Assembly (NCBI GenBank): GCA_902475435.1 | Contig: CABRZL010000046.1 | Location: 1-14,771 of the forward strand | DNA: 14,771 bases | Source of the DNA: an uncultured Eubacteriales bacterium | GTDB taxonomy: Bacteria > Bacillota > Clostridia > Oscillospirales > Oscillospiraceae | Reading direction: 5' to 3' | Part shown: one piece after another, positions 1 through 7,942 of the stretch | Numbering within the stretch: position 1 is the stretch's first letter | How the letters are laid out: each line of letters starts with the position of its first letter | Translations under genes and position numbers: made by a program | Notes under the pieces: model-generated | Seen by the model: the letters and a program-made list of their open reading frames with translations, nothing else | Database searches by the model: none | What the model was told of the DNA's origin: nothing

Positions 1-47
1 TTCCATTCTACCAGAAGGTTTTTTCATTATATAATTCTTTTTACTCT

Positions 48-64
48 CCCCAGCACAGCTGGGG
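48..64 (-). terminator. Small hairpin downstream of the operon
   Basis: CCCCAGC and GCTGGGG form a perfect 7-bp stem around a 3-base loop. On the minus strand an A-rich rather than T-rich stretch follows, so alone it is a poor intrinsic terminator. It is the third hairpin in a row after the last gene of the operon and may protect 3' ends or back up termination. Confidence 0.4.
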
Positions 65-70
65 GTTGTC

Positions 71-89
71 GTTGCGCTAAAGCGGCAAC
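71..89 (-). terminator. Second hairpin downstream of the operon
   Basis: GTTG-CGC and GCG-(G)-CAAC pair around a TAAA loop with one bulged base. It lies directly between the main terminator hairpin (96-137) and the hairpin at 48-64. It is weak by itself and is listed as part of a tandem 3' structure. Confidence 0.3.
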
Positions 90-95
90 AAGTCA

Positions 96-137
96 AGAAC
101 CGGCTGCCTTACCATATGCGGTAAGGCAGCCGGTTCT
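96..137 (-). terminator. Main terminator hairpin of the redox operon
   Basis: Two perfect 17-bp arms (96-112 and 121-137) enclose an 8-base loop. The structure begins 22 bases after the stop codon of the last flavoprotein gene. On the minus strand the stem ends in GGTTCT and continues TGACTTGTTG, which is a moderate rather than a clean T-tail. Its position and strength support transcription termination of the operon, helped by two further hairpins just downstream. Confidence 0.8.
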
Positions 138-159
138 ATTGGTAAGGATGACGACGACT

Positions 160-1866
160 TCAGCGACCCTTGGGGCGGAATTCCATGACGACGCCCTGCT
201 CCACCGGGACCTCTTCCCGGATCCCCTCCGGGGTTTTGCGAATGGTCTGGAACTTGTTATTGAGCAGTGGATTTGTGAAAGTATAGTCCGAACGGCGGTG
301 AAAAGCGCCCCGCGTCTCCTTTCGGTTCGCCGTGACCAGAATCGTGGCCTGGGCTACATCCAACATATCCAGCACCTCGAGACACCGCATCAGGTCATGT
401 GCGTTCTCCGCCTTCAGCTGTGCCAGTGCAAACTGCTTCAGGTCGGATACATATTTATATCCCGCACGCAACAGAGATTCCGAACGAATTTTATAACCGC
501 AATACTGGGCCATGATCTGCTGCAAAGTGGAATTTGCCTCCTTCCAGTTTGCCCCCTCCTGGCGTGCCAACAGTGCTTCATAAAGTGCCTGCTTTTTTAC
601 AATCATGGGATGTCCGGAGATATCCGCTTCCGGAATATTTTTAACCCGCTGTCCCGCGTGCTCGCCTGCAATCTGGCCCAGTACAGCAGCGGAGTGGATG
701 CCGTTTGCCACATTGGCCGTACAGTCGCCCACACCATAAAGATGGGGCACGGAGGTCTCTGCATTCACATCGATCTCCATCCCCTGAACATGTGGAGTAT
801 AAGTATCAAACTCCACCATCTCCTTCCGCAGATCAATCCCAAACTGGTCCATGTAGTCGTTAATGGAGGTATCGCCCTCGGAAACAAAGCAGCGGCGCAT
901 ATATTGCAGGTCCTCCTCTTCAATCTCAGAGCAGTTCATATAGGTAGGGCCGGTGCCATTGGCCATTTTTTCCGAAAAGACCGACTGCCAAATATCTGCT
1001 GTCACATCTCCCAATTCTCGGGTGGGCTTTGTAACAAAGGGCCCCACTGGTTTCCCATTGATATCTGTCAAAACTCCAATCCAGGTGGCTTTGCCGCAGC
1101 GCATAAAATGCTTGAGTCCGGAGTGGACATAGGGAAGATCCAGATTCACCAGCTTTCCACCGGCCCGGAATGTCAGAGCGTCTCCTGCGCCGGTATTAGC
1201 CGGGCAGATGTCCACATTGAAAGGGTAGCAAGGATTGTGGCCCGGATACATTCTGGCAGCGGCACCGGTGGCCAAGATCACAGCCTTGGCCTGGAACAGC
1301 ATCAGTTCCGGCTCATCCTCCCGGATATTGACTCCGATGGCCCCAATGACCCGACCGCTCTCCGGCTCCAGCAGCAGTTCGTTCATGGCCGTTTTGTTGC
1401 AGATTTTCACACCAAGACTTTTTGCCTTCTCCGTCAGGGCAGGCTTTTGGTTCCACCCGTCATATTTGAGATGGTATCTGCGGCGGTTTGGCATGGAATG
1501 GCCCTCAAAATTCCAGGTTCCCTTGGGCTTCATATTGATACCATAGCTGTGCCATTTCTGCACCACCTCAAAGGATCGCTGCAAGATTTTTGTGAACACA
1601 TCCACATCCTGATAGGGCCCCAGCAAAGTTTCTGAGCATTCCTGAAGAATTACGTCAAAATCATCTCCATGATACTCCGGTATGTAACAGAAGAAATGGT
1701 CGTTTCCTGTGGCGCCAGAGCCGGAGTGCCGGGTATCCGCTTTTTCCGCTACCACCACAGAGGCCCCTTGTTCTGCTGCGGCGATGGCCGTCTGCATTCC
1801 ACCTATGCCACCGCCAATAACCAACACATCCGATTTAATGATCTGTGCACCTGTTTTCAGCTTCAT
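160..1866 (-). CDS. FAD-dependent oxidoreductase, fumarate/APS reductase alpha-like (module 3)
   Basis: A 568-residue soluble flavoprotein of the fumarate reductase / succinate dehydrogenase / AprA superfamily, expected to move electrons between a [4Fe-4S] partner and an organic substrate at FAD. The Rossmann motif GGGIGG is at residues 18-23 and the FAD-contact segment RHSGSGATG at about 46-54. A second FAD-contact block, GVGDC, lies near residue 380, and the family's C-terminal RKETRG signature is at 515-520. A Gly appears to sit where the flavin-linked His of Sdh/Frd would be, so FAD is probably non-covalent. There is no signal peptide or membrane segment. ATG 1866 overlaps the stop of the ferredoxin gene by four bases (ATGA), implying coupled translation and a complex. 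It is a close paralog of the flavoprotein at 6012-7691, sharing ADTRxSGSGATGNDHF, the GTGPTYMNC/GSGPVYMDC block and the NPLLNNKF/NPILNNHF tail. The substrate is unknown. It is not a true AprA, because no sulfate-reduction genes are present. Confidence 0.9.
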   Translation of the reverse strand: MKLKTGAQIIKSDVLVIGGGIGGMQTAIAAAEQGASVVVAEKADTRHSGSGATGNDHFFCYIPEYHGDDFDVILQECSETLLGPYQDVDVFTKILQRSFEVVQKWHSYGINMKPKGTWNFEGHSMPNRRRYHLKYDGWNQKPALTEKAKSLGVKICNKTAMNELLLEPESGRVIGAIGVNIREDEPELMLFQAKAVILATGAAARMYPGHNPCYPFNVDICPANTGAGDALTFRAGGKLVNLDLPYVHSGLKHFMRCGKATWIGVLTDINGKPVGPFVTKPTRELGDVTADIWQSVFSEKMANGTGPTYMNCSEIEEEDLQYMRRCFVSEGDTSINDYMDQFGIDLRKEMVEFDTYTPHVQGMEIDVNAETSVPHLYGVGDCTANVANGIHSAAVLGQIAGEHAGQRVKNIPEADISGHPMIVKKQALYEALLARQEGANWKEANSTLQQIMAQYCGYKIRSESLLRAGYKYVSDLKQFALAQLKAENAHDLMRCLEVLDMLDVAQATILVTANRKETRGAFHRRSDYTFTNPLLNNKFQTIRKTPEGIREEVPVEQGVVMEFRPKGR

Positions 1867-2111
1867 ACTCCATCAGCCTCCTTTCCGGGTACTATCATGG
1901 TAAACATCATGTGGGACAGCGGGTACCGCATTGTGATCGCCTTTTGGGGACATTCAATGGCACAGGCCCGACAGTGCCAGCACTCATCGGGATAGCGGAC
2001 CTCCACCTCCCGATCCGGTCCTTTGCCTTTGACCCGGATCACATCCAGCGGACATATTTGCGCGCACAGCGTACAGCAAATGCATCGTTCCTTGTTGATA
2101 ATAGGTGGCAT
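1863..2111 (-). CDS. Two-cluster 4Fe-4S ferredoxin subunit (module 3)
   Basis: An 82-residue ferredoxin-type electron-transfer subunit with two complete [4Fe-4S] motifs. C10-x2-C13-x2-C16-x3-C20-P is the first, with an unusual ICC run at 11-13, and C44-x2-C47-x2-C50-x3-C54-P the second. ATG 2111 is chosen because AAAGGAG lies 8 bases upstream; an in-frame codon at 2165 lacks such a site. The gene overlaps the following flavoprotein start as ATGA, so the two products probably form an alpha-beta pair like AprB-AprA. At 82 residues it lacks the long C-terminal arm of true AprB. The CWHCRAC block and the tail RYPLxxMM are shared with the ferredoxin at 7688-7930, marking the two as duplicates. Confidence 0.92.
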   Translation of the reverse strand: MPPIINKERCICCTLCAQICPLDVIRVKGKGPDREVEVRYPDECWHCRACAIECPQKAITMRYPLSHMMFTMIVPGKEADGV

Positions 2112-2158
2112 AACATCGTCTCCTTTCTTTTCATATATGGATAATTGGCTACACCGCG

Positions 2159-2189
2159 GTCCCACAGGAAAAAGTTTCTCCTGCGGGAC
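2159..2189 (-). terminator. Intercistronic hairpin between binding protein and ferredoxin genes
   Basis: Arms 2159-2169 and 2179-2189 form an 11-bp stem that is fully paired only in minus-strand RNA, where one position becomes G-U instead of A-C. No T-run follows it. It lies 11 bases after the binding-protein stop. Its likely effect is partial attenuation or mRNA processing, separating expression of the lipoprotein from the last ferredoxin-flavoprotein pair, rather than a full stop. Confidence 0.5.
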
Positions 2190-2200
2190 GCACTATGCGT

Positions 2201-4000
2201 TTATCGTTCGCCTGCTAGATACTGGTCGTAGGCATCCTGATAGACCGCAATTACCTCGTGGATACCCATTTCCTCCATGGTGGCCACATAGTCGCTCCAG
2301 GTCTGGTCCGTGATCTCCAGTTCGCCAGTCATGAATTTGAGGCAGGTTTCCTGGGCATAAGTCAGCATATCCTGCTCATATTTAGCAATTTCTGCATTTT
2401 CCTCCACCGTGAAGCCAGCTTCCAAGGTGGTAGGATAGTACCGCTCATCGGTCCCATCGGCATTCCAAGTCTCAATAGCCTTTAGCGCGCTGTCCGGAAA
2501 GGTTGGTAGCAGTCTGTCGTGATCTGAATAGAAGGAGACGAACCGCATCATGGTAAATAGCTGCTGGGCCATCTCAGCGTTGGGTGCCGTCTTTCCCGTG
2601 GCGGTGATGGGCTTATCCCAGTCAAAGATGGGGGTATCCCCTTCCATATGGTAACTCTCGCCCTCCACACCATAGTTGGCCATATAATAGCCGTCGGTGG
2701 TCCAGAAATAGTTCATCCACTGGCACACCAGCTCCGGCCACTTACAGTCAGCAGAGATGGAGAAACCCACATTGGTGGTCACCAGGGACACATCCTGCAG
2801 CCAGACATAGGGAGACTCCGGATCCACCACCACATTGGGAACTGCGGCCACGCCGTAGTCGTCCTCCGTGGCATAAGCGGCAGTTTCTTCAATTTTGTCT
2901 GCATTCGCCGTCCAAACGCCGGTGAGTCCAGTACCGCAGTACTCGTTCATGACCAGCTTGGAGTTCTCCAGGGAGAGAAAGTCCTCATAGAGCACCCCTT
3001 CATCCATCATTGTGCGGATCCATTCCAGATATGCCCGATAGCCGTCGGTGATCCAGCCGGAGTTCACCGTGTCGCCCTCCCGGAAAATAGCGGAGGTGAC
3101 GAAGGTCATAAAGCCGTCCGAAACCAGAGCTGGGATGGCAGTATCAAAAGCAGCCTGCAGGTTGATCGTCCCGTCGGTCATGTAATAGGTATAAGGTGTA
3201 TCGAAGGTACCGTGGATATCCCGCAAATAATCCGTGAACTCTTCCAGGGAGATCAGGTTACTGTCCCACGATACCCCCAAGTCCTGCATCCAGTCCGAAC
3301 GGGTAACAAAGCCGTTGCCGGAGTAAGAGCCATCTGCAATGATTCGAAAGGCCAACATCATGCCGTCGGACAGGGCTTCCTGCTGAGTCTTTTCGTCCAG
3401 AGTATCAAATACGGCGGCGTAATTGGGCATATTTTCCTCAACAAATTCATTGATATCGAGAATGATGTCTTCTTCATATGCCTTGGTCAGGCCGCCAGTA
3501 TAATACTCACTGGCGGGAATCAGATCCGTCATATCGCCGGAGGCCACCATCAGGTTGAATTGTTCCGCTGCGGTGGTATTTCCCACCTCCACAAATTCCA
3601 ACTTGACGCCGGTAGCTGCTTCTGCATCATCAATGGCGTTAAACTTGTAGTTGGAGTCCACATACTCCACATATCCAGGGGCGTAGTACCAGATGGAGAC
3701 GGTGTTCTCTCCTTCCAGCGGATAGGTGATGTATTCCTCCGCCATGGCGACAAAGGGATCCCCCGTCATGGTTTCCTCGCTCTCCGGCTCCAATGCGCTT
3801 TCCGCTACAGATGCCTCTGGCTGCGCCGCCGGTGTTTCTACTTTTGATACTTCTTGCTCTACCGGAGCTTCCATCGTCTCCGCCACAGAACCGGAAGAAG
3901 CCGCCTCCTGACTGGACCCGCTTTCTCTGCCGCAGCCCGACAGCAGTCCCAGCAGCAGGGACAGTACCAATAGCATGACCCATAACAATCTTCTTTTCAT
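2201..4000 (-). CDS. Extracellular solute-binding lipoprotein (ABC family 1 type)
   Basis: A 599-residue secreted substrate-binding protein. The N-terminus MKRR, a run of Leu/Val and the lipobox L20-S-G-C23 predict a type II signal peptide with lipid attachment at Cys23. An acidic Ser/Glu/Ala-rich linker follows to about residue 80, then a two-lobed binding domain starting with NTVSIWYYAPG and rich in Trp, Tyr and acidic residues. Length and style fit the large LplA/COG1653-like binding proteins usually paired with ABC permeases for sugars or small organics. No permease or ATPase gene is in the window, so it is an orphan inserted in a redox operon. ATG 4000 has AAAGGAG about 8 bases upstream. 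The gene starts 61 bases after the Old Yellow Enzyme stop, the widest internal gap before its own downstream hairpin; this leader carries an 8-bp direct repeat (TTCTACAG at 4037 and 4049). The ligand is unknown. Confidence 0.9.
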   Translation of the reverse strand: MKRRLLWVMLLVLSLLLGLLSGCGRESGSSQEAASSGSVAETMEAPVEQEVSKVETPAAQPEASVAESALEPESEETMTGDPFVAMAEEYITYPLEGENTVSIWYYAPGYVEYVDSNYKFNAIDDAEAATGVKLEFVEVGNTTAAEQFNLMVASGDMTDLIPASEYYTGGLTKAYEEDIILDINEFVEENMPNYAAVFDTLDEKTQQEALSDGMMLAFRIIADGSYSGNGFVTRSDWMQDLGVSWDSNLISLEEFTDYLRDIHGTFDTPYTYYMTDGTINLQAAFDTAIPALVSDGFMTFVTSAIFREGDTVNSGWITDGYRAYLEWIRTMMDEGVLYEDFLSLENSKLVMNEYCGTGLTGVWTANADKIEETAAYATEDDYGVAAVPNVVVDPESPYVWLQDVSLVTTNVGFSISADCKWPELVCQWMNYFWTTDGYYMANYGVEGESYHMEGDTPIFDWDKPITATGKTAPNAEMAQQLFTMMRFVSFYSDHDRLLPTFPDSALKAIETWNADGTDERYYPTTLEAGFTVEENAEIAKYEQDMLTYAQETCLKFMTGELEITDQTWSDYVATMEEMGIHEVIAVYQDAYDQYLAGER

Positions 4001-4061
4001 ACCTCTTTCTCCTTTCTGAGTTAGTCCGAACTATTATTCTACAGTTTTTTCTACAGCCCTC

Positions 4062-5996
4062 CTATAATATAGATGCGATGGCAAAGGCGCTGCGTTGAGA
4101 GGTCTGGATATTGCCCACGGCATTGCAGTCTCCCACCACATAAAACTCCTGGGTAACTCCAGCCAGCGCCATTGCCTCTTCCTGGCAAGACCGCATACCG
4201 CCTGCAATCACAATAGAGTCTGTCTCCAGGGTATGGAATTCTCCGTGTTTGTCCAGATATGTGACCTGGCCTGGTGCCAATGCCACTGTGGTCGCCTCGG
4301 TAATCGCGATGAATTGAGGCTGATCCCGCCACAGGGATACCATAGACTCCCGATAATGGACCGGCGGCGCATCCTTGGCCAGTTCCCGCTGTCGAGAGAG
4401 GATCGTCACTGTATGGCCCTGCTGCATAAGATACAGGGCTGTTTCCGCACCCGTTTCAGAGCCGCCGACCACCACTACTCGCTCGCCCAGGGACTGCTCA
4501 TGGCCGTAAACATCATAGGCCGTGACGGCGCCGCTGGTCTCCACCCCTGTAATGTCCGGCATGGTGGGCCTCGCGCCTGTGGCCGCAATGGTCACATCAT
4601 AATCCTCCAGCATTCCCCTGGTAGGCTCTGTGGACAACTTCACCTCCACTGAAGATTTCTTCAGTTCCGCGATTAGGTAATCCCGAAATTTTCGAATGGG
4701 CCACTTTGCCGCATTGTAGTCCGCATGGAACAGCTGGCCCCCTAATCTGTCCTGCTTTTCAAACAGCGTTACAGTATGGCCTCGCTCTGCCGCCACCAGA
4801 GCGGCCTTCATGCCAGCGGGACCGCCGCCTACAACGGCTACACGTTTTTTCCGGTTCGGTGTCTCCGGCACCATATTTCCCAGCCGGTGGGTCAGCCCTA
4901 GCTTGGGATTAACGGAACATACGCTGATCCACTTTCCCTTATGACTGACCCCATGACAACGATTGCAGCGGATACAGGGCACAAACTCCTGTCCCCGTCC
5001 AGTCAGCAGCTTTTCCCCATAGTCGGGATCACAGATGAAGCTTCTGGCCATGGCAATCAGATCTGCCTTGCCTTCGGCGATATATTCTTCGCATTCCGCC
5101 GGATCCTGATAGCCGCCCATGGGCGCCACCAGCACTTTGGCGCCGCCTTGTTTTACCCGCTCTGCGTATCCAATGGTCACTGGCTTCCCTTCCACAGAAT
5201 TAAATCCCGTGGGATGGGCCAAATCCACGTCCTTGGCCCGGATCTGGACGATATCCACTAGTCCTTCCGCCAGATGGGAAAACTGCACCAGTTCCTCCAC
5301 AGAGAAGCTTCCCTCCTCCTCGCCGCTGATCTGGGCTTCAATGAGAAAGTCCTCGCCGCACTCCTGCTTGATGGCACGGCACAGTTCCAGGGGGAACCGG
5401 GCACGATTTTCCAAACTACCGCCATACTCATCCTGCCGAGTGTTCCTGATCCGGGAGAGGAAGTGAGCGAAGATCGTAGTACCATAGGACATATGCAGGT
5501 TGATCATGTCAAACCCCAGTGACTGATAGAGTTTGGCGAGGGAAACGATCTCGTCGATGGTCTGATTCATCTCCTCCTTTCCCATGGCTTTTTTAGGCCC
5601 CGGCGGGTTCCAGTGATTGGGAGGGCCGTCCCGCCCATCGCTGTCCACCACACCAAACCCATCGGGGGCTTTTTGCATGATGGAAAAGGCTGCTATGGAA
5701 CCGTAAAACCGGATGGCCTCCGTCATCTGGTTGATGTAGTTCTGGGTGGGCAGATCGTTCACCGCCATCATGGTGGCATGCTGTCCATCGATCCCCCGTC
5801 CTCGCTGAAGCCGCAGAGAACAGGTGACAATAGCCGCACCGTTCTTGGCCATATCCCCATAGTGCCGAATCATCGCTTCCGCGGGATAGGTTTCGGGGCC
5901 CTGCAGAAAATGGGGCAGCGCGTTTCCATAGAGCAGCCTGTTTTTCAAAATGTGGTTGCCAATCCGAATGGGACTGAGCAGATTGGGATAATACAT
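4062..5996 (-). CDS. Old Yellow Enzyme-type FMN/4Fe-4S/FAD NAD(P)H reductase (operon copy)
   Basis: A 644-residue multidomain oxidoreductase of the 2,4-dienoyl-CoA reductase / trimethylamine dehydrogenase / BaiCD group. An FMN-binding TIM barrel fills about residues 1-340 and includes the DEYGGSLENR motif. A [4Fe-4S] site follows at C341-x2-C344-x2-C347-x12-C360, the spacing of trimethylamine dehydrogenase. The C-terminal dinucleotide domain has GGGPAGM at 390-396 (FAD) and VVVVGGSETG with GGS at 511-513 (NAD(P)H). Family knowledge predicts hydride entry from NAD(P)H to FAD, then Fe-S, then FMN and reduction of an activated C=C bond. The barrel segment that normally reads HGYL reads HMSYGTTIFAHFL here, so the usual catalytic Tyr seems moved or lost. 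ATG 5996 has AGGAGGAG about 6 bases upstream and starts 15 bases after the preceding stop. It is a paralog of the gene at 11697-13751. It could also serve as electron donor to the ferredoxins of the operon (inference). Confidence 0.92.
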   Translation of the reverse strand: MYYPNLLSPIRIGNHILKNRLLYGNALPHFLQGPETYPAEAMIRHYGDMAKNGAAIVTCSLRLQRGRGIDGQHATMMAVNDLPTQNYINQMTEAIRFYGSIAAFSIMQKAPDGFGVVDSDGRDGPPNHWNPPGPKKAMGKEEMNQTIDEIVSLAKLYQSLGFDMINLHMSYGTTIFAHFLSRIRNTRQDEYGGSLENRARFPLELCRAIKQECGEDFLIEAQISGEEEGSFSVEELVQFSHLAEGLVDIVQIRAKDVDLAHPTGFNSVEGKPVTIGYAERVKQGGAKVLVAPMGGYQDPAECEEYIAEGKADLIAMARSFICDPDYGEKLLTGRGQEFVPCIRCNRCHGVSHKGKWISVCSVNPKLGLTHRLGNMVPETPNRKKRVAVVGGGPAGMKAALVAAERGHTVTLFEKQDRLGGQLFHADYNAAKWPIRKFRDYLIAELKKSSVEVKLSTEPTRGMLEDYDVTIAATGARPTMPDITGVETSGAVTAYDVYGHEQSLGERVVVVGGSETGAETALYLMQQGHTVTILSRQRELAKDAPPVHYRESMVSLWRDQPQFIAITEATTVALAPGQVTYLDKHGEFHTLETDSIVIAGGMRSCQEEAMALAGVTQEFYVVGDCNAVGNIQTSQRSAFAIASIL

Positions 5997-6011
5997 TTCT
6001 TCTCCTCCTGA

Positions 6012-7691
6012 TCACATGGTCTTCGCCGGACGCATACCGGTATGGATTCCATCCGGCGTCTTCCGAATCGTAACAAAGTGGTTGTTCAAAATTGGATTGG
6101 TAAAGGGATAGTCCGCCCGGACATGAAGTCCTCTGGTCTCCTTCCGTTCCATAGCACTGCAACACACGGCCTCTCCCAGCTCCAAAAGGTCAAAGGCTTC
6201 CAGGGCACGCATCAGCTCATGAGCCGTACCGCAGGATACCTCCGCCTCTGCCCGGCGGCGCAGCTGGCCGAAATACTCCGCCCCTGCCGCCAGCATTGTT
6301 CCAGATCGGACAGAAAAGGTACTCACATATTCATCCATCAGCTGGTTAACGGTGATATTTAATTCCTTCCATCCGGCTCCGGTTTCCCGTTCCAGCAGCC
6401 GGGAGTAAAATTCCTGACACCGGGCCACGGTCTGGCCGGTTCCAATGTTCCCTTCTACGCTGCGATCCGCCGCATACCGGGCAGCATGTTCTCCCGCGAT
6501 CCGGCCCATGGTGGCTGCCCCAGCAATGTGGGACAGGAAATTCCCCACATGGTCACCCACTGCGTAGAGCCCCGGCACATTGGTGCAGGCATTTTCATCA
6601 ATCTGAAGCCCCCGTCCCAGCAGCGTACACTCATAGCTGCCAAATTCCACCATATGAGTACGAAGATCAATACCCTGGGTATCCATGGCTTCTACCAGGG
6701 AGGTGTCTCCCTCTGTGGTGAAGGCCCAATAGAGATACTGCATATCCTCCTCAGAAAGTTCCGTGCAGTCCATGTACACCGGCCCGGAACCGTTTTTTGC
6801 CTTGTCCCTAAACACCGAGGGCCATACGTCCGAGGTGATGTCCCCGTGCTCCCGAGAAGGCTTTTCTACAAAGGGGCCTACATTCTTGCCATAATAGTCC
6901 CGGAGCACGCCGATCCAAGTCCCCTTGCCCGCTCTGGAGAAGAATTTCGGTCCTGCGGGGATGCCTGGAATATCCATATTCACCAGCTCCGCTCCAATCC
7001 GATAGCCCGCCGCTACACCGCCGCCGGCGTTGGCCGGGCAGCCTGCTACATTGAACATCCAGCCCGGGGTGCAGGAGGAATAGATCCGGTTTGTGGAACC
7101 TGTGGCAGTGATCAGCGCCTTGGCCTGGATCAGCTGCATCACCGGTTCCGTGCCGGAAATATCAATGGCTACGGCCCCGGTGATGGCGCCGGTCTCCCCT
7201 GTTAAAAACTCCGTAATTGGCATCTTATTGAGGATGGTGACGCCCCGGCTGCAGGCCTCCCGGGTTAGAATTTTCTTTTGGTCGTGGCCATCATATTTCA
7301 GATGGGTTCGCATATGGCCGGGATAGGCATGGCCCTCAAAAGTCCAGTTATCTCCCAGTCGCATATTGATGCCCCACTTGTGCCAGTCCTGGGCAATTTC
7401 AAAAGAACGAGCCGCAAATTTCCGCAGAATAGGTTCATCGGCGTTCAGACCCGCCTGCGTCTGTTTCAGTTCCCGCATAAAAGCCTCGAAGTCACCATGG
7501 ACCTCTGGGATATAACAGACAAAATGGTCGTTTCCGGTGGCGCCGGAGCCGCTGCGGCGAGTATCCGCTTTTTCCGCCACAATGACGGAGGCTCCTGCAT
7601 CCGCCGCTGCAATGGCAGCCATCAGCCCGCCGATACCGCCGCCCATGACCAGCACATCGCAGCTTTTGATCTCTGAAGAAATCTGTATCAT
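6012..7691 (-). CDS. FAD-dependent oxidoreductase, fumarate/APS reductase alpha-like (module 2)
   Basis: A 559-residue cytoplasmic flavoprotein of the Sdh/Frd/AprA superfamily. It shows GGGIGG at residues 17-22, the RRSGSGATG FAD-contact segment, a second FAD-binding block GVLRDYYGKNVGP in mid-protein, GDHVGNFLSHIAGAATMG near the C-terminal end of the FAD domain, and RKETRG at 516-521. The residue aligned with the covalent flavin His of Sdh is not His. ATG 7691 overlaps the ferredoxin stop as ATGA and has AAAGGAG 5 bases upstream inside the ferredoxin gene. It is closely related to the flavoprotein at 160-1866 but differs in the presumed substrate face (SFLSHIAGAATMG-type segment versus NGIHSAAVLG). 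The two may accept different compounds or form different oligomers. Its reaction is unknown. Confidence 0.9.
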   Translation of the reverse strand: MIQISSEIKSCDVLVMGGGIGGLMAAIAAADAGASVIVAEKADTRRSGSGATGNDHFVCYIPEVHGDFEAFMRELKQTQAGLNADEPILRKFAARSFEIAQDWHKWGINMRLGDNWTFEGHAYPGHMRTHLKYDGHDQKKILTREACSRGVTILNKMPITEFLTGETGAITGAVAIDISGTEPVMQLIQAKALITATGSTNRIYSSCTPGWMFNVAGCPANAGGGVAAGYRIGAELVNMDIPGIPAGPKFFSRAGKGTWIGVLRDYYGKNVGPFVEKPSREHGDITSDVWPSVFRDKAKNGSGPVYMDCTELSEEDMQYLYWAFTTEGDTSLVEAMDTQGIDLRTHMVEFGSYECTLLGRGLQIDENACTNVPGLYAVGDHVGNFLSHIAGAATMGRIAGEHAARYAADRSVEGNIGTGQTVARCQEFYSRLLERETGAGWKELNITVNQLMDEYVSTFSVRSGTMLAAGAEYFGQLRRRAEAEVSCGTAHELMRALEAFDLLELGEAVCCSAMERKETRGLHVRADYPFTNPILNNHFVTIRKTPDGIHTGMRPAKTM

Positions 7692-7930
7692 AGTGACTCC
7701 TTTCCCACAGTATCTTTTCGTTTTGCCAGCATCATCATGGGCAGCGGATAGCGCAGCTGAATGGCTTCAGCGGGACAATCCATCACACAGGCACGACAGT
7801 GCCAGCACTCCTCCGGATACCGCACCACCGGATACCCGTCCTTCCCCATGGGACCGTATACATCCATACAACAGATCTCAGCACAGGTCCCGCAGCCGAC
7901 ACACAACTGTTTTTGAATGACAGGCGGCAT
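7688..7930 (-). CDS. Two-cluster 4Fe-4S ferredoxin subunit (module 2)
   Basis: An 80-residue ferredoxin subunit. The cluster ligands are C10-x2-C13-x2-C16-x3-C20 and C42-x2-C45-x2-C48-x3-C52-P. Cys21 follows the fourth ligand of the first motif, where almost all bacterial ferredoxins carry Pro, so this half may hold an altered or alternatively ligated cluster. ATG 7930 is preceded by GGAGGAG, which overlaps the stop codon of the upstream flavoprotein gene; the gap between the genes is only 12 bases. It is coupled by ATGA to the next flavoprotein. It shares MPP[IV]I, CWHCRAC and the RYPLxxMM tail with the ferredoxin at 1863-2111, evidence for module duplication. Confidence 0.92.
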   Translation of the reverse strand: MPPVIQKQLCVGCGTCAEICCMDVYGPMGKDGYPVVRYPEECWHCRACVMDCPAEAIQLRYPLPMMMLAKRKDTVGKESL

Positions 7931-7942
7931 ATGTTCTCCTCC

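Noticed and set aside
1..27. Possible start of a further minus-strand gene at ATG 27 running off the left edge (MKKPSGRME).
   Set aside because: The only purine-rich site is about 16 bases away, and nine codons are too few to judge coding character.
48..137. CRISPR-like repeat cluster at the left end.
   Set aside because: The hairpins have different sequences and no repeated unit or spacers; they are tandem terminator structures.
139..1635. Long + strand open frame of 498 codons opposite the last flavoprotein gene.
   Set aside because: It is antisense to a gene with clear motifs, its product is rich in His, Cys and Ile as expected of a shadow frame, and it has no ribosome binding site.
160..2111. 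Identification of the ferredoxin-flavoprotein pairs as true dissimilatory APS reductase (aprBA).
   Set aside because: The ferredoxins lack the AprB arm, the FAD loop differs, there are three copies, and no sat, dsr or qmo genes are nearby.
2648..3847. Long + strand open frame of 399 codons opposite the binding-protein gene.
   Set aside because: The lipoprotein on the other strand has signal peptide, lipobox and ribosome binding site; this frame has none and a shadow-like composition.
6486..7205. + strand frame opposite the module 2 flavoprotein.
   Set aside because: Antisense shadow of a well-supported gene.
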